Source: Pseudomonas sp. JUb42 (GTDB lineage: Bacteria; Pseudomonadota; Gammaproteobacteria; Pseudomonadales; Pseudomonadaceae). From it: 64,000 nt of DNA. The notes below the pieces were generated by a model. It saw only the letters and a list, made by a program, of their open reading frames with translations. It did no database searches and had not been told where the DNA came from. A program made the translations under genes and the position numbers. Where the stretch lies: NCBI RefSeq assembly GCF_024807945.1, contig NZ_JANUFD010000001.1, positions 434,001-498,000 of the forward strand. Direction: 5' to 3'. Positions 18,370 through 27,091 of this stretch are shown one piece after another (position 1 is the stretch's first letter; each line of letters opens with the position of its first letter).

Positions 18370-19311
18370 ATGCCAAACTATCTCGACGAAGCCCACCGTG
18401 AAGAATTACTGAGTCTGCGTCATAGCTTTACCGGCACTACCGAATGGCCGACCTGGCTGCTGTGGTTGAGCGTGTTTGGCGGCTGGTTCGCTGTGATGCT
18501 GTTGAGCCCGAAACTGGGCCTGTGGCCGACAACGCTATTGATGATCCCCCTGGTGGTGCTGTGGCTGTCGGTGCAGCACGAGCTGCTGCATGGCCATCCG
18601 ACGCGGCTGAACTGGCTGAACAAGATCCTCGGCTACGCGCCATTTGCCCTCTGGTATCCCTACACCCTCTATCGCGACAGCCACCTGCTGCACCATCGCG
18701 ACGAAGACCTGACCCTACCGGGCATTGACCCGGAAAGCCGCTATCTCAGCCAGCAGCACTGGCAGCGTGTAACGCCATGGACGCGGGTCGTGCGCTGGCT
18801 GGACAAGACCCTGCCGGGTCGTCTTCTGCTTGGCGCGCCCCTGGCCCTGATCGCCCTGGCCCGTGACGAACTCCTGCGCCTGCGCGCCGGCCAGCGCCAG
18901 GCCTGGCTGATGTGGCTGACCCATGGCTTTTTCACCCTGCTGATGTTCGCCTTTATCACCCGTTACAGCATCCTGCCGATCTGGCACTACGTGGTGCTGA
19001 TTACCTTGCCGGCGCTTGCGGTGTCCATGGTCCGCTCCTATTACGAACACCGTCCCAGCGAGCACCCGGAACAGCGCTCTGTGCTCAACGAAGCGGCGTG
19101 GCCGTGGAGCTGGCTGTTCCTCAATCTCAACTTGCATCTGGTGCATCACGACCTGCCGGGGCTGGGTTGGTACTTCCTGCCTCGGGTCTATCGGGCGCGG
19201 CGTGAGCAATGGCTGGCGCGCAGTGGTGGTTTTCTGGTGCGCGGCTATGGTGAACTCTTTCGGCGCCACAGCCTCACACCCATCGACAGCCCACAGCATC
19301 CCCATGCCTGA
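18370..19311 (+). CDS. Membrane fatty-acid desaturase
   Basis: The 313-residue membrane protein carries the three histidine clusters of the di-iron desaturase/hydroxylase superfamily: HELLHGH (after the second helix), HLLHHR and, near the end, HLVHHDLPG. Hydrophobic segments separate the clusters as expected. It likely introduces a double bond or hydroxyl into a lipid or related substrate; the exact substrate is unknown. The start at 18370 has GGAAG five bases upstream; an ATG four codons earlier is also possible. It precedes two solute-binding protein genes. Confidence 0.85.
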   Translation: MPNYLDEAHREELLSLRHSFTGTTEWPTWLLWLSVFGGWFAVMLLSPKLGLWPTTLLMIPLVVLWLSVQHELLHGHPTRLNWLNKILGYAPFALWYPYTLYRDSHLLHHRDEDLTLPGIDPESRYLSQQHWQRVTPWTRVVRWLDKTLPGRLLLGAPLALIALARDELLRLRAGQRQAWLMWLTHGFFTLLMFAFITRYSILPIWHYVVLITLPALAVSMVRSYYEHRPSEHPEQRSVLNEAAWPWSWLFLNLNLHLVHHDLPGLGWYFLPRVYRARREQWLARSGGFLVRGYGELFRRHSLTPIDSPQHPHA

Positions 19312-19338
19312 TTCGCCAGCCTTGCATAGAGAACACCC

Positions 19339-20124
19339 ATGACCCATGGCCTTGCCGAGCTACTGATGTACGTCGCACCCTCCCGAGTGCGCGAGGCCCA
19401 GGAGGCATGGTTGCAGGAGATACTCAAGCGACTGGACGCAGAGCGCTTGAGCGCCGCAGGCCTGGATCTGCCTCAACTCTGGCTGTCCCCGGAGCTGCTG
19501 CTGGCCCAAACCTGCGGCTACCCGCTGAAAACCCGCCTGCAAGGCAAGGTGCAGGTCGTCGGTCGTCCGGTTTATCGCCTGCCCCATAGCGGCGAGGGCA
19601 ACCATTGCAGCCTGCTGCTGGTTCGTCAGGACGACCCACGCTCGACTCTGGCCGAGTTCTTCGGCAGCAATGGCCTGCTCAACAGCGCTGACTCCAATTC
19701 CGGCATGAACCTGCTGCGCCAGCGTCTGGCGCCGTTGCAGCAGGGCGGGCGCTTCTTTGGCAAGGTGTCTTTCAGTGGCGGTCATCGCGACAGCATGAGG
19801 CTGCTCAAGGCGCGGCAGGGCGATCTGGCGGCCATCGACAGCGTGACCTACGACTACCTGGCCCGTGATCACAGCGAAGAGGTCGCGGGCCTGCGCATTT
19901 TGACCCAGAGCGCCCTGAGCCCCTGCCTGCCCTATATCGCCGCATTGGATCGCGACCCTGAACCGATTCGTCTGGCCATGAATTCGGCACTTCTGGCGTT
20001 GCCGGAAGTCGCAGCAATACTGGCCATCGAGCAGGTTCTGCCTGCCAGCGAGGCCGACTACGAAGTGTTACTGGACTATGAACGCGAAGCGCAAGCCTTG
20101 GGGCTGGCGTCGATTAACCCCTGA
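19339..20124 (+). CDS. PhnD/SsuA/transferrin-like solute-binding domain protein
   Basis: The 261-residue protein belongs to the type II periplasmic-binding-protein fold of the PhnD group: the segments FFGSNGLLNSADSNSGMNLL and FFGKVSFSGGHRDSMRLLK fit the ligand-binding core, with the GGH motif typical of the family. It has no signal peptide, so it may be cytoplasmic or secreted by another path. It lies 27 bases after the desaturase gene and 18 before a second binding protein, forming a likely operon. The ligand is unknown. Confidence 0.8.
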   Translation: MTHGLAELLMYVAPSRVREAQEAWLQEILKRLDAERLSAAGLDLPQLWLSPELLLAQTCGYPLKTRLQGKVQVVGRPVYRLPHSGEGNHCSLLLVRQDDPRSTLAEFFGSNGLLNSADSNSGMNLLRQRLAPLQQGGRFFGKVSFSGGHRDSMRLLKARQGDLAAIDSVTYDYLARDHSEEVAGLRILTQSALSPCLPYIAALDRDPEPIRLAMNSALLALPEVAAILAIEQVLPASEADYEVLLDYEREAQALGLASINP

Positions 20125-20142
20125 GATGACCCCGAGGTGACC

Positions 20143-21156
20143 ATGAACAAGATCAAACAACTAGTGGGTGGCTCGCTGCTGGCCCTGGGCATGCTTGCCC
20201 AGTCGGCCCACGCGGCGGACAAACCGGCACCGATCCACTTCGGTGACATCACTTGGGAGAGCGGCAGCCTGATCACCGAAGTGCTGCGCACTATCGTCGA
20301 GAAAGGCTACGGCTACCCCACCGATACGCTGCCGGGCAGCACTGTCAGCCTGGAAGCGGCCCTGGCCAAGAACGACATTCAGGTGATCGGTGAAGAATGG
20401 GCCGGGCGCAGTCCTGCCTGGGTCAAGGCCGAGGCCGAGGGCAAGGTGTTCGGCCTGGGTGATATCGTCAAGGGCGCCAGCGAAGGCTGGTGGGTGCCGG
20501 AATTCGTGATCAAGGGCGACCCGGCCAAAGGCATCAAACCCTTGGCGCCGGACCTCAAGTCGGTGGCGGACCTGCCCAAGTACAAAGACGTGTTCAAGGA
20601 TGCCGAATCCCCGGACAAGGGCCGCTTCCTCAACAGCCCGTCCGGCTGGACCTCGGAAATCGTCAACACACAGAAACTCAAGGCCTATGGCCTGAACGAC
20701 AGCTACGTCAATTTCCGCACCGGCTCCGGTGCGGCGCTGGATGCCGAGATCAGCTCGTCGATCCGTCGTGGCAAGCCGGTGCTGTTCTACTACTGGGCAC
20801 CGACCCCGCTGCTGGGGCGTTTCAAGCTGATCAAGCTGGAAGAGCCGCCGTTCGACGCTGAAGCCTGGAAAACCCTGGCCGATGCCAGTAACCCCAACCC
20901 GCGCGGTACCCGCTCCCTGACGCCGAAGCTGGCCATTGGCGTGTCGGAGCCGTTCCACAAGCAGTATCCGGAACTGGTGACCTTCTTCCAGAAAGTCGAT
21001 TTCCCCATCGACCTGCTCAACACCACCCTGGCGGACATGAGCGAAAAACGTGAGGAACCCAAGGCCGTGGCCCAGGCCTTCCTCAAGAATCACCCGGAAA
21101 TCTGGAAGCAATGGCTGCCCGGCGATGTCGCTGACAAGGTGAGCAAGGCGCTGTAA
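20143..21156 (+). CDS. Glycine betaine/proline-type ABC substrate-binding protein
   Basis: The 337-residue protein has a signal peptide ending in AHAAD and an OpuAC-type domain. Features are WESGSLITEVLRTIVEKGYG, the GEEWAGRSPAW loop and aromatic residues that usually box quaternary amines (WW in EGWWVPEF and YYW in LFYYWAP). It binds a quaternary ammonium or related solute in the periplasm for an ABC importer, but no permease or ATPase gene is nearby, so it is an orphan binding protein. GAGG lies upstream of the ATG at 20143. Confidence 0.88.
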   Translation: MNKIKQLVGGSLLALGMLAQSAHAADKPAPIHFGDITWESGSLITEVLRTIVEKGYGYPTDTLPGSTVSLEAALAKNDIQVIGEEWAGRSPAWVKAEAEGKVFGLGDIVKGASEGWWVPEFVIKGDPAKGIKPLAPDLKSVADLPKYKDVFKDAESPDKGRFLNSPSGWTSEIVNTQKLKAYGLNDSYVNFRTGSGAALDAEISSSIRRGKPVLFYYWAPTPLLGRFKLIKLEEPPFDAEAWKTLADASNPNPRGTRSLTPKLAIGVSEPFHKQYPELVTFFQKVDFPIDLLNTTLADMSEKREEPKAVAQAFLKNHPEIWKQWLPGDVADKVSKAL

Positions 21157-21177
21157 ACGCGGTTATATTCGCCTCGG

Positions 21178-21267
21178 GTGGGACCGGCTTTAGCCGGGAA
21201 GCCGTCGACAGGATCGATACATCTCTATCGCCTGTCAGATTGCTTTCCCGGCTAAAGCCGGTCCCAC
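21178..21267. repeat. REP-type palindromic pair (CCGGCTTTAGCCGG family)
   Basis: Arms GTGGGACCGGCTTTAGCCGG and its complement flank about 45 bases. The inner part also contains an inverted CGACAGGATCGAT/ATCGCCTGTC segment. Confidence 0.87.
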
Positions 21268-21308
21268 ACTTTCAGGTAGCTACGCGTTGATTGACAGGAG
21301 GCAGCACC

Positions 21309-21746
21309 ATGGACCCATTCATGCAGGCAGCGATTGACGAAGCTCAGAAGGGGCTGGACGAAGGCGGCATTCCCATTGGCTCGGTGATCGTCCACGACGG
21401 CAAAATCATCGGCCGCGGCCACAACCGCCGGGTGCAGGAAGGCAGCGCCATCAAGCACGGGGAAATGGACGCCCTGGAAAACGCCGGCCGCCAGCCAGCC
21501 CGCATCTACCGCGAAGCCACCCTCTACACCACCCTGTCGCCCTGCGCGATGTGCAGCGGCGCGATCTTGCTCTACGGCATTCGCAAAGTGATCGTCGGCG
21601 AGAACGAGACGTTCATGGGCGAGGAAGAACTGCTGCGTGGGCGTGGTGTACAGGTTGATGTGGTGCACAACCAGACCTGCATCGACCTCATGCGCGGCTT
21701 TATCGCCGCCAAGCCTGAGTTGTGGAATGAGGATATTGGTGAGTAG
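21309..21746 (+). CDS. Cytosine/nucleoside deaminase
   Basis: The 145-residue zinc enzyme has the cytidine-deaminase-like signature: HGEMDAL (His ligand and catalytic Glu) and SPCAMCSGA (two Cys ligands). The sequence context, including GGIPIGSVIVHDGKIIGRGH and the TCIDLMRGFI tail, is close to yeast-type cytosine deaminase rather than TadA. It would convert cytosine to uracil and ammonia in pyrimidine salvage. The ATG follows AGGAGG, giving a confident start. Confidence 0.88.
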   Translation: MDPFMQAAIDEAQKGLDEGGIPIGSVIVHDGKIIGRGHNRRVQEGSAIKHGEMDALENAGRQPARIYREATLYTTLSPCAMCSGAILLYGIRKVIVGENETFMGEEELLRGRGVQVDVVHNQTCIDLMRGFIAAKPELWNEDIGE

Positions 21747-21772
21747 CCGATTTATCTGATCGCATTGAACCC

Positions 21773-21867
21773 TGTGGGAGCGAGGCTTGCCCGCGAATCA
21801 GGCGACGCGAAATGTTAGGCATATCGCGTCGCCTGATTCGCGGCCAAGTCCTGCTGCAACGCTCCAA
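21773..21867. repeat. REP-type palindrome (GGCTTGCCCGCGAATCAGGCG family)
   Basis: A long inner stem of CGCGAATCAGGCGACGCGA and its complement (19 bases) surrounds a short loop. The outer right arm (CAAGTCCTGCTGCAACGCTC) has decayed. Confidence 0.82.
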
Positions 21868-21918
21868 CGTCTGCCGGGCGACCGCGCGGTTTCAATGATG
21901 GTCAGATGTGCGCTGTTG

Positions 21919-23238
21919 TTAATTCAACTGCAACGTCGAATTGAACTGGCTGATGGCATCCACAACATGCCGTGAGCCTTGCTGGATTTCCAGGATCACT
22001 TCCCCCGCTTCAGTCGCCAGGTCCACACCTGTCCCCGTCCGGCTCAAACTCGACTGCATGCTGGCCACGGCACTGCGGGCCAGTTCGTTGTTCTGCCGGA
22101 CCACATCGACGATCTCTATCGTGGCCTTGCTGGTTCGCGCCGCAAGGTTGCGCACTTCATCGGCGACCACGGCAAAACCACGCCCATGCTCGCCAGCCCG
22201 GGCGGCTTCGATGGAGGCGTTGAGGGCCAGCAGGTTGGTTTGCTCAGCAATGCTGCGAATGGTCTGGACGATGGTGCCGATGGCTTCGGACTGTTGATTG
22301 ACCGCATCGAGACTGTGGGCCGCCGCCGTCAGGTCGCGGGAAATGTCCTCGATGACCTGCACCGTCTGTTGCACCACATCGGAACCCTTCTGCGCACAGG
22401 CATCGGTCCTGATCGAGGTGTCGTGGGCGGTCTTCGCTGCGCCTTGCTGGATGTTCATGGCCTCGGTGATGTCGGCGGCAAACTTGACCACTTTGTACAG
22501 ACGGCCCTGGCAGTCGAACAAAGGATTGTACGAGGCTTCCAGGAACACGGTCCTGCCGTGTTTGTCGACCCGCTCGAAGCGGTGAGAATGAAACTCGCCC
22601 TGCTTGAGCGAGGCCCAGAACGCGCCGTATTCCGGCGAACCGGCTTCCTGAGGGGTGCAAAATATCCGGTGGTGTTTGCCCACCACTTCCGCCAACTGAT
22701 AGTGCATGGTCTTCAGGAAGTTTTCGTTGGCGTTAATGATCTGGCCATCGGGGGTGAATTCGATCACCGCCATGGAGCGGTTGATCGCATTCATCAGGCT
22801 CTGGTTTTCGTATTCACGGGTGACTTGCTCGGTGACATCCGTGGCGACCTTGATCACGCTGGTGACCTGCTGATCAGCGCCGAACACCGGCATGTAGCTG
22901 GCCTGCAACCAGATTTCCCGACCGCTTTTATGCAGACGCAAAAAGCGCATGCTGATGGCCTTGCCCTGGGCCAGGTCCTGCCACAGCTGGCGGTATTCGG
23001 GACTGTTGGCAAAGGCGGGCTCGCAGAAAATGCGATGGTGTTTGCCGAGCAGTTCGTCCTGTTCGTAGCCCATGGTCCGGCAGAAGTTGGGATTGGCATC
23101 GAGGATAAAACCGTCCGGGCTGAATTCGATCATGGCCATGGAACGGCTGATCGCGGCAAGTTTGGCCTGGGACTGCTCAAGGGTCCTGGAGGAGGCTTGC
23201 AGCTTGGCTTCGACGGATTTGCGATAGGCGTTGAACAT
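21919..23238 (-). CDS. bdlA: Soluble PAS-PAS-MCP chemoreceptor, BdlA-like
   Basis: The 439-residue protein has two tandem PAS domains (about residues 20-130 and 145-250), each with FxxDGxIxxANxNF-like motifs and a PAC end, and a C-terminal MCP signalling domain including [20 protein letters not shown] and [18 protein letters not shown]. No membrane segment is present, matching BdlA, the biofilm-dispersion regulator of P. aeruginosa (417 residues, same domain order). It would sense a redox or nutrient cue in the cytosol and signal to CheA or to cyclic-di-GMP enzymes. Orthology is inferred from architecture. Many pseudomonads carry several such PAS-MCP proteins, so the symbol is tentative. Confidence 0.8.
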   Translation of the reverse strand: MFNAYRKSVEAKLQASSRTLEQSQAKLAAISRSMAMIEFSPDGFILDANPNFCRTMGYEQDELLGKHHRIFCEPAFANSPEYRQLWQDLAQGKAISMRFLRLHKSGREIWLQASYMPVFGADQQVTSVIKVATDVTEQVTREYENQSLMNAINRSMAVIEFTPDGQIINANENFLKTMHYQLAEVVGKHHRIFCTPQEAGSPEYGAFWASLKQGEFHSHRFERVDKHGRTVFLEASYNPLFDCQGRLYKVVKFAADITEAMNIQQGAAKTAHDTSIRTDACAQKGSDVVQQTVQVIEDISRDLTAAAHSLDAVNQQSEAIGTIVQTIRSIAEQTNLLALNASIEAARAGEHGRGFAVVADEVRNLAARTSKATIEIVDVVRQNNELARSAVASMQSSLSRTGTGVDLATEAGEVILEIQQGSRHVVDAISQFNSTLQLN

Positions 23239-23387
23239 GGGCAGGTTCCTCTGCAAATGGCATCCATTCAGGACAACGAACACCGATGCACGAGGCCATG
23301 ATCAGCGCCCGGAAGCCGGATTTTCTGAGCATAGCCAAGGGCCAGTTCTCTGCAAGGCACCCCTGTCCGAAAGGTGTAATGCCATGG

Positions 23388-24383
23388 TCAGGAAGTCTGC
23401 AGGCCTGCCACGCCAAACAGCAGCACCTGCTGCAACTCGCCATCCTGCTCAATCAAGCGTATCGGCGCCGTGCCGCCGGGCATGGTCACCTTGATTCGTC
23501 CACCCTGAACCCAACCGGCGCGCCAGCAGGCACTGGCTACCGCACTGGCACTGGTGCCCGAGGACGCCGTGGGGCCTTCGCCGCGCTCGAAAACCCGGGC
23601 CAGAATCTGATCCGAAGCCACGGCGCAGGCCCATTGCAGATTGACTCCGGCCGGGCAGGGATCACCTGCACCCAGCTCTCCGGCGGCAAAGGCGATGCGC
23701 GTCAGTTCAGTGTGCAGCGGTTCGTCATGCAGCGCGGCGAACGACGGCAGAGCCCCGGCGTTGCCTACCAGGGTGACGCAGTGCGGATTGCCGATACGCA
23801 CGAACAGGCTGTGGTTCCAAGCCTGGTCGAGCTGCACCAGCGGCGTCACCCGACTGACCGGGCGATCATTGAGGAGGGCGCTGCCGACGCCCTGAGCGCC
23901 TACCGCTTGCGGGCCGAATGACGGTGTGCCCAGGTCCAGCCAGAAACCGTTAATGCCCTCGACCCGGGCGCTTTCGGCCAGAGTCTGCAGCGGGTTCGGC
24001 AGCTCGGCATTGCTGTGATGCACGCGCAGGGCGAAGGCCTTTTCCTGCAACACGCCGCTGTCCTTGAGGAACTGCGAAAAGATCGTCAGACCATTGCCGC
24101 TGCGCTCGGCCAGGGTGCCGTCGGTGTTGACGATCAACACGTCATACGGCGCCTGAGTCTGAAACGGTCCGATCAACAAACCGTCCGAGCGATGGGCCTT
24201 GGCCCCGGCAGGCGGGCGGTTATCCGGCCACAGGCACAGTGCGTCGATGGCCGCTTGCGCCCACTGTTTGCGGCTGGCGGCGGCCTGGGCAGGGTCTTCA
24301 GGCAGAGCGATGCCCAGCTCGCGCAGGGCTGAAGGGGTGATGACTGCGTAGAGGTTGCCGCGTGCGTCGTAAATCTGAGTCAT
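23388..24383 (-). CDS. DapF-like epimerase-fold protein lacking both catalytic cysteines
   Basis: The 331-residue protein has the diaminopimelate-epimerase fold, with both half-motifs recognisable. In true DapF the active-site cysteines sit in CGNG and in ACGTG. Here those positions read SGNG (Ser95) and SSGTS (Ser275), so both acid-base thiols are replaced by serine. The surrounding residues, such as RIGNPHCVTLV, are conserved. It is therefore unlikely to racemise by the two-thiol mechanism and probably has another substrate or a binding role. An upstream ATG would add 16 residues without supporting signals. Confidence 0.82.
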   Translation of the reverse strand: MTQIYDARGNLYAVITPSALRELGIALPEDPAQAAASRKQWAQAAIDALCLWPDNRPPAGAKAHRSDGLLIGPFQTQAPYDVLIVNTDGTLAERSGNGLTIFSQFLKDSGVLQEKAFALRVHHSNAELPNPLQTLAESARVEGINGFWLDLGTPSFGPQAVGAQGVGSALLNDRPVSRVTPLVQLDQAWNHSLFVRIGNPHCVTLVGNAGALPSFAALHDEPLHTELTRIAFAAGELGAGDPCPAGVNLQWACAVASDQILARVFERGEGPTASSGTSASAVASACWRAGWVQGGRIKVTMPGGTAPIRLIEQDGELQQVLLFGVAGLQTS

Positions 24384-24560
24384 GCCAGGGGTCCCGGACT
24401 GTCCAAGGGCGATGCGTATTTTGAGGGGCAATGGCGGTTAACGTGCAAGCCCCTCGATCACCTGGGAGGGCTTTGCCGCCTGAACGATGCTAATCTCGCT
24501 GTCTGTCTTGATTCTCGCCTGCGCCACGCTGCCGGACGGGATACCTGTGTGGGAGCACGG

Positions 24561-25382
24561 ATGTCGGTTCAACTGCGTAACAACGTTCAGGTTTCCGGCA
24601 ACGGCCCGCTGACCCTGGTATTTGCCCACGGTTTTGGTTGTGACCAGCATATGTGGCGGTTCATCGCGCCGTATTTTGCCGAGCGCTGCAAGCTGGTGCT
24701 GTTCGATCTGGTTGGTAATGGCCTGTCTGATTTGTCGGCCTATACCCCGCAAAAGTACGAGTCACTGGATGGCTACGCCACTGACCTGCTGGAGATCGTC
24801 GACCAGTTCGCAGGCGCAGGCCCGGTAGTCTATGTCGGTCATTCGGTGAGCAGCATGATCGGCGTGCTGGCCGAGCGACGGATGCCGGGGCGCTTTGCCG
24901 GCCATGTGATGGTCGGCCCGTCGCCGTGTTACCTCGACGATGGCGACTATCAGGGCGGTTTCAGCCGCGCCGATATCGACTCCCTGCTCGACACCCTGTC
25001 GAACAATTATCTGGGCTGGTCCAGCACCATGGCACCGATGATCATGGGCGCGCCCGGTCAGCCGGAACTGGGGGAGGAACTGACCAACAGTTTTTGCCGC
25101 ACCGATCCGCAGATCGCCAAGCAATTCGCCCGGGTTACCTTCCTCTCCGACAACCGTGGCGATCTGGCGCATTTCCACAGCAAGGCGCTGATCCTGCAAA
25201 GCAGCGACGACCTGATCGCCCCCGTGCAGGTCGGCGACTACCTGCACCAGACCCTGGCGGGCAGCACGCTGCGCCTGATCGACAACGTCGGCCATTGCCC
25301 GCACATGAGTGCGCCGCAGCCCTGCATTGCAGCGATGAGCGTGTTTCTCGACGCTATCGAGGCAGAGCTGCGTTATGTCTGA
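24561..25382 (+). CDS. RsbQ-like alpha/beta hydrolase
   Basis: The 273-residue protein matches the RsbQ family: HGFGCDQHMWRFIAPYF near the oxyanion hole, nucleophile elbow GHSVSSMIG, acid residue in SSDDLIAP and histidine in NVGHCPHMSAP. In Bacillus, RsbQ supplies a signal molecule to the PAS phosphatase RsbP. Related plant and fungal proteins (KAI2, D14) bind butenolides. Its last eight bases overlap the start of a PAS histidine kinase gene, recalling the RsbQ-RsbP pairing. GGGAG precedes the ATG. Confidence 0.88.
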   Translation: MSVQLRNNVQVSGNGPLTLVFAHGFGCDQHMWRFIAPYFAERCKLVLFDLVGNGLSDLSAYTPQKYESLDGYATDLLEIVDQFAGAGPVVYVGHSVSSMIGVLAERRMPGRFAGHVMVGPSPCYLDDGDYQGGFSRADIDSLLDTLSNNYLGWSSTMAPMIMGAPGQPELGEELTNSFCRTDPQIAKQFARVTFLSDNRGDLAHFHSKALILQSSDDLIAPVQVGDYLHQTLAGSTLRLIDNVGHCPHMSAPQPCIAAMSVFLDAIEAELRYV

Positions 25383-26535
25383 TACTGCGGATCTGCCGGA
25401 CAGCGAAAGCCTGTTCGAACATGCGCCCTGCGGCCTGCTGCTGACCCTGCCGAGCGGCGAGATCAAGCGCGTCAACCAGACCTTCTGCACCTGGCTGGGC
25501 ATGGAGCGCCAGGCGCTGCTCGGGCGGCGTATTCAGGATCTGCTGACCATGGGCGGCAAGATTTTCCACCAGACCCACTGGGCGCCGCTGCTGTTGATCC
25601 AGGGCTCGGTGGCCGAGGTCAAGCTGGACCTGCGCCACCGCGACGGGCACAGCATTGCGATGATCCTCAACGTGCTGCGCCGCGAACATGCCAGCGGTGT
25701 GTTCCATGAGTTGTCACTGTTCGTCGCCGAAGACCGCGACAAGTACGAGCGCGAGCTGATGGTGGCGCGCAAGCAGGCCGAAGACGCCCTGGCCGAGCAA
25801 CTGGCGGTGCAGAAAGAACTGGCCATGGCCCAGACCCGCTTGCGCGTGGCCCACGCCGAAGCGCAGGTGCGGGCATCGTTCGCGGAACAGATGGTCGGTA
25901 TCGTCAGTCACGACCTGCGCAACCCGCTGACCGCGATCCGCATGGCCAGCGGCCTGCTCGGCGAAGACCGTTTGGGGCCGCAGCAAACAAAGCTGCTGGG
26001 CCATATCACCAAGTCGGCGGAACGCGCCCACCGGATGATCACCGACCTGCTGGATTTCACCCAGGCCCGGGTCGGCAGCGGTATTTCGGTGAACCTGGCG
26101 CCCATCGATCTGCATGCCATGGTCGGTCAATGCCTGGATGAACTGCGCATGACCTTCGCCGATCGGCAGATCGTCCACGCCGCCAGCGGCCTGGGGCCGT
26201 GCATTGCCGACAGTGACCGGCTGTTCCAGTTGCTGGGCAATCTGATCGGCAACGCCATGGCCTATGGCGCGAAGGACGGCGTAGTGCGGGTGACGTCGAC
26301 CATCGATGACAACGGCTTCACGTTGTCGGTACACAACACCGGCGAGGCTATTCCCGAGCCGCTGCAAGGCCGCCTGTTCGAGCCAATGGTGCGCGGCGTC
26401 GGTGACAACGACGAGGCGCGCAGCGTGGGCCTTGGGCTATTCATCGTGCGGGAAATCGCCAAGGCGCATCGGGGTGATGTGCAGGTGGTGTCGACTGCCG
26501 AAAAGGGTACGAGCTTTATCGTCAGTTGGCCCTGA
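25375..26535 (+). CDS. PAS-domain sensor histidine kinase
   Basis: The 386-residue soluble kinase has an N-terminal PAS domain (about residues 10-125), a coiled coil (about 125-165), a HisKA domain with the phospho-accepting histidine in IVSHDLRNPLTAIRMA, and an ATPase domain with N-box LIGNAMAYG, VHNTGEAIP and GLGLFIVREI. It lacks membrane segments and has no adjacent response regulator. The gene begins inside the end of the RsbQ-like gene, so the two are translationally coupled and the hydrolase probably makes or delivers the PAS ligand. Confidence 0.9.
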   Translation: MSDTADLPDSESLFEHAPCGLLLTLPSGEIKRVNQTFCTWLGMERQALLGRRIQDLLTMGGKIFHQTHWAPLLLIQGSVAEVKLDLRHRDGHSIAMILNVLRREHASGVFHELSLFVAEDRDKYERELMVARKQAEDALAEQLAVQKELAMAQTRLRVAHAEAQVRASFAEQMVGIVSHDLRNPLTAIRMASGLLGEDRLGPQQTKLLGHITKSAERAHRMITDLLDFTQARVGSGISVNLAPIDLHAMVGQCLDELRMTFADRQIVHAASGLGPCIADSDRLFQLLGNLIGNAMAYGAKDGVVRVTSTIDDNGFTLSVHNTGEAIPEPLQGRLFEPMVRGVGDNDEARSVGLGLFIVREIAKAHRGDVQVVSTAEKGTSFIVSWP

Positions 26536-26660
26536 GTGGTATCTGGACCGAGAATTGGAATGGGATGTGGGAGCCGGCTTGATCCAGTGCGCGGCAAACC
26601 TCGCCCTTCAGGGCGGGGAAGGATAGCGCGCACGGCATAGCAGTCCCTTGCCTTGGTTGG

Positions 26661-27077
26661 TTAATGCGGTGTCTTCTGCTGCTCAATGTACTGGCGAATA
26701 ATTTCGATGGGGGCTCCACCGCAGCTACCCGCAAAATAGCTGGGCGACCAGAGTGCGCCGCCCCATAGCTTCTGACGGATGCTTGGGTAATGCTCCTTAC
26801 GGATCATTCTGCTGGAAACGCCTTTCAAGCTGTTAACCAGTGTCGATACCGCAACCTTTGGTGGGTAGTTAACCAACAGGTGAACGTGGTCGTCCTCTCC
26901 ATCGAACTCCACCAGTTCAGCCCCAAAGTCTATGCAGACACCCGTGAAGATGTGTCGCAGGTCATCCAGTATCACCTTGGTGAATACCTCGCGCCTGTAT
27001 TTGGTTACGAAGACCAAATGCACATGCATTAGGAATACGCAGTGCCTGCCGTGCCGAATATCATTTTTTTTCGTCAT
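26661..27077 (-). CDS. tnpA: IS200/IS605-family HUH/Y1 transposase
   Basis: The 138-residue transposase has the HUH motif in DDHVHLLVNYPP and the catalytic tyrosine in IIRQYIEQQ, along with FLMHVHLVFVTKYRRE near the start. It acts as a dimer on single-stranded DNA, cutting and joining at the left and right ends by a Y1 mechanism. Length matches IS605 TnpA. All key residues are present, so it may be active. It is not a RAYT protein, which would be longer and sit beside paired REP sequences. Confidence 0.93.
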   Translation of the reverse strand: MTKKNDIRHGRHCVFLMHVHLVFVTKYRREVFTKVILDDLRHIFTGVCIDFGAELVEFDGEDDHVHLLVNYPPKVAVSTLVNSLKGVSSRMIRKEHYPSIRQKLWGGALWSPSYFAGSCGGAPIEIIRQYIEQQKTPH

Positions 27078-27091
27078 AGACCAAGAGTATC

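Noticed and set aside
21979..23301. A 440-codon open frame opposite the PAS-MCP gene
   Set aside because: The minus-strand protein has full domain signatures; the plus-strand frame has none.
26661..27077. A RAYT (REP-associated transposase) assignment for the HUH protein
   Set aside because: It is of IS605 TnpA length, pairs with tnpB and has IS605-type ends rather than flanking REP pairs.
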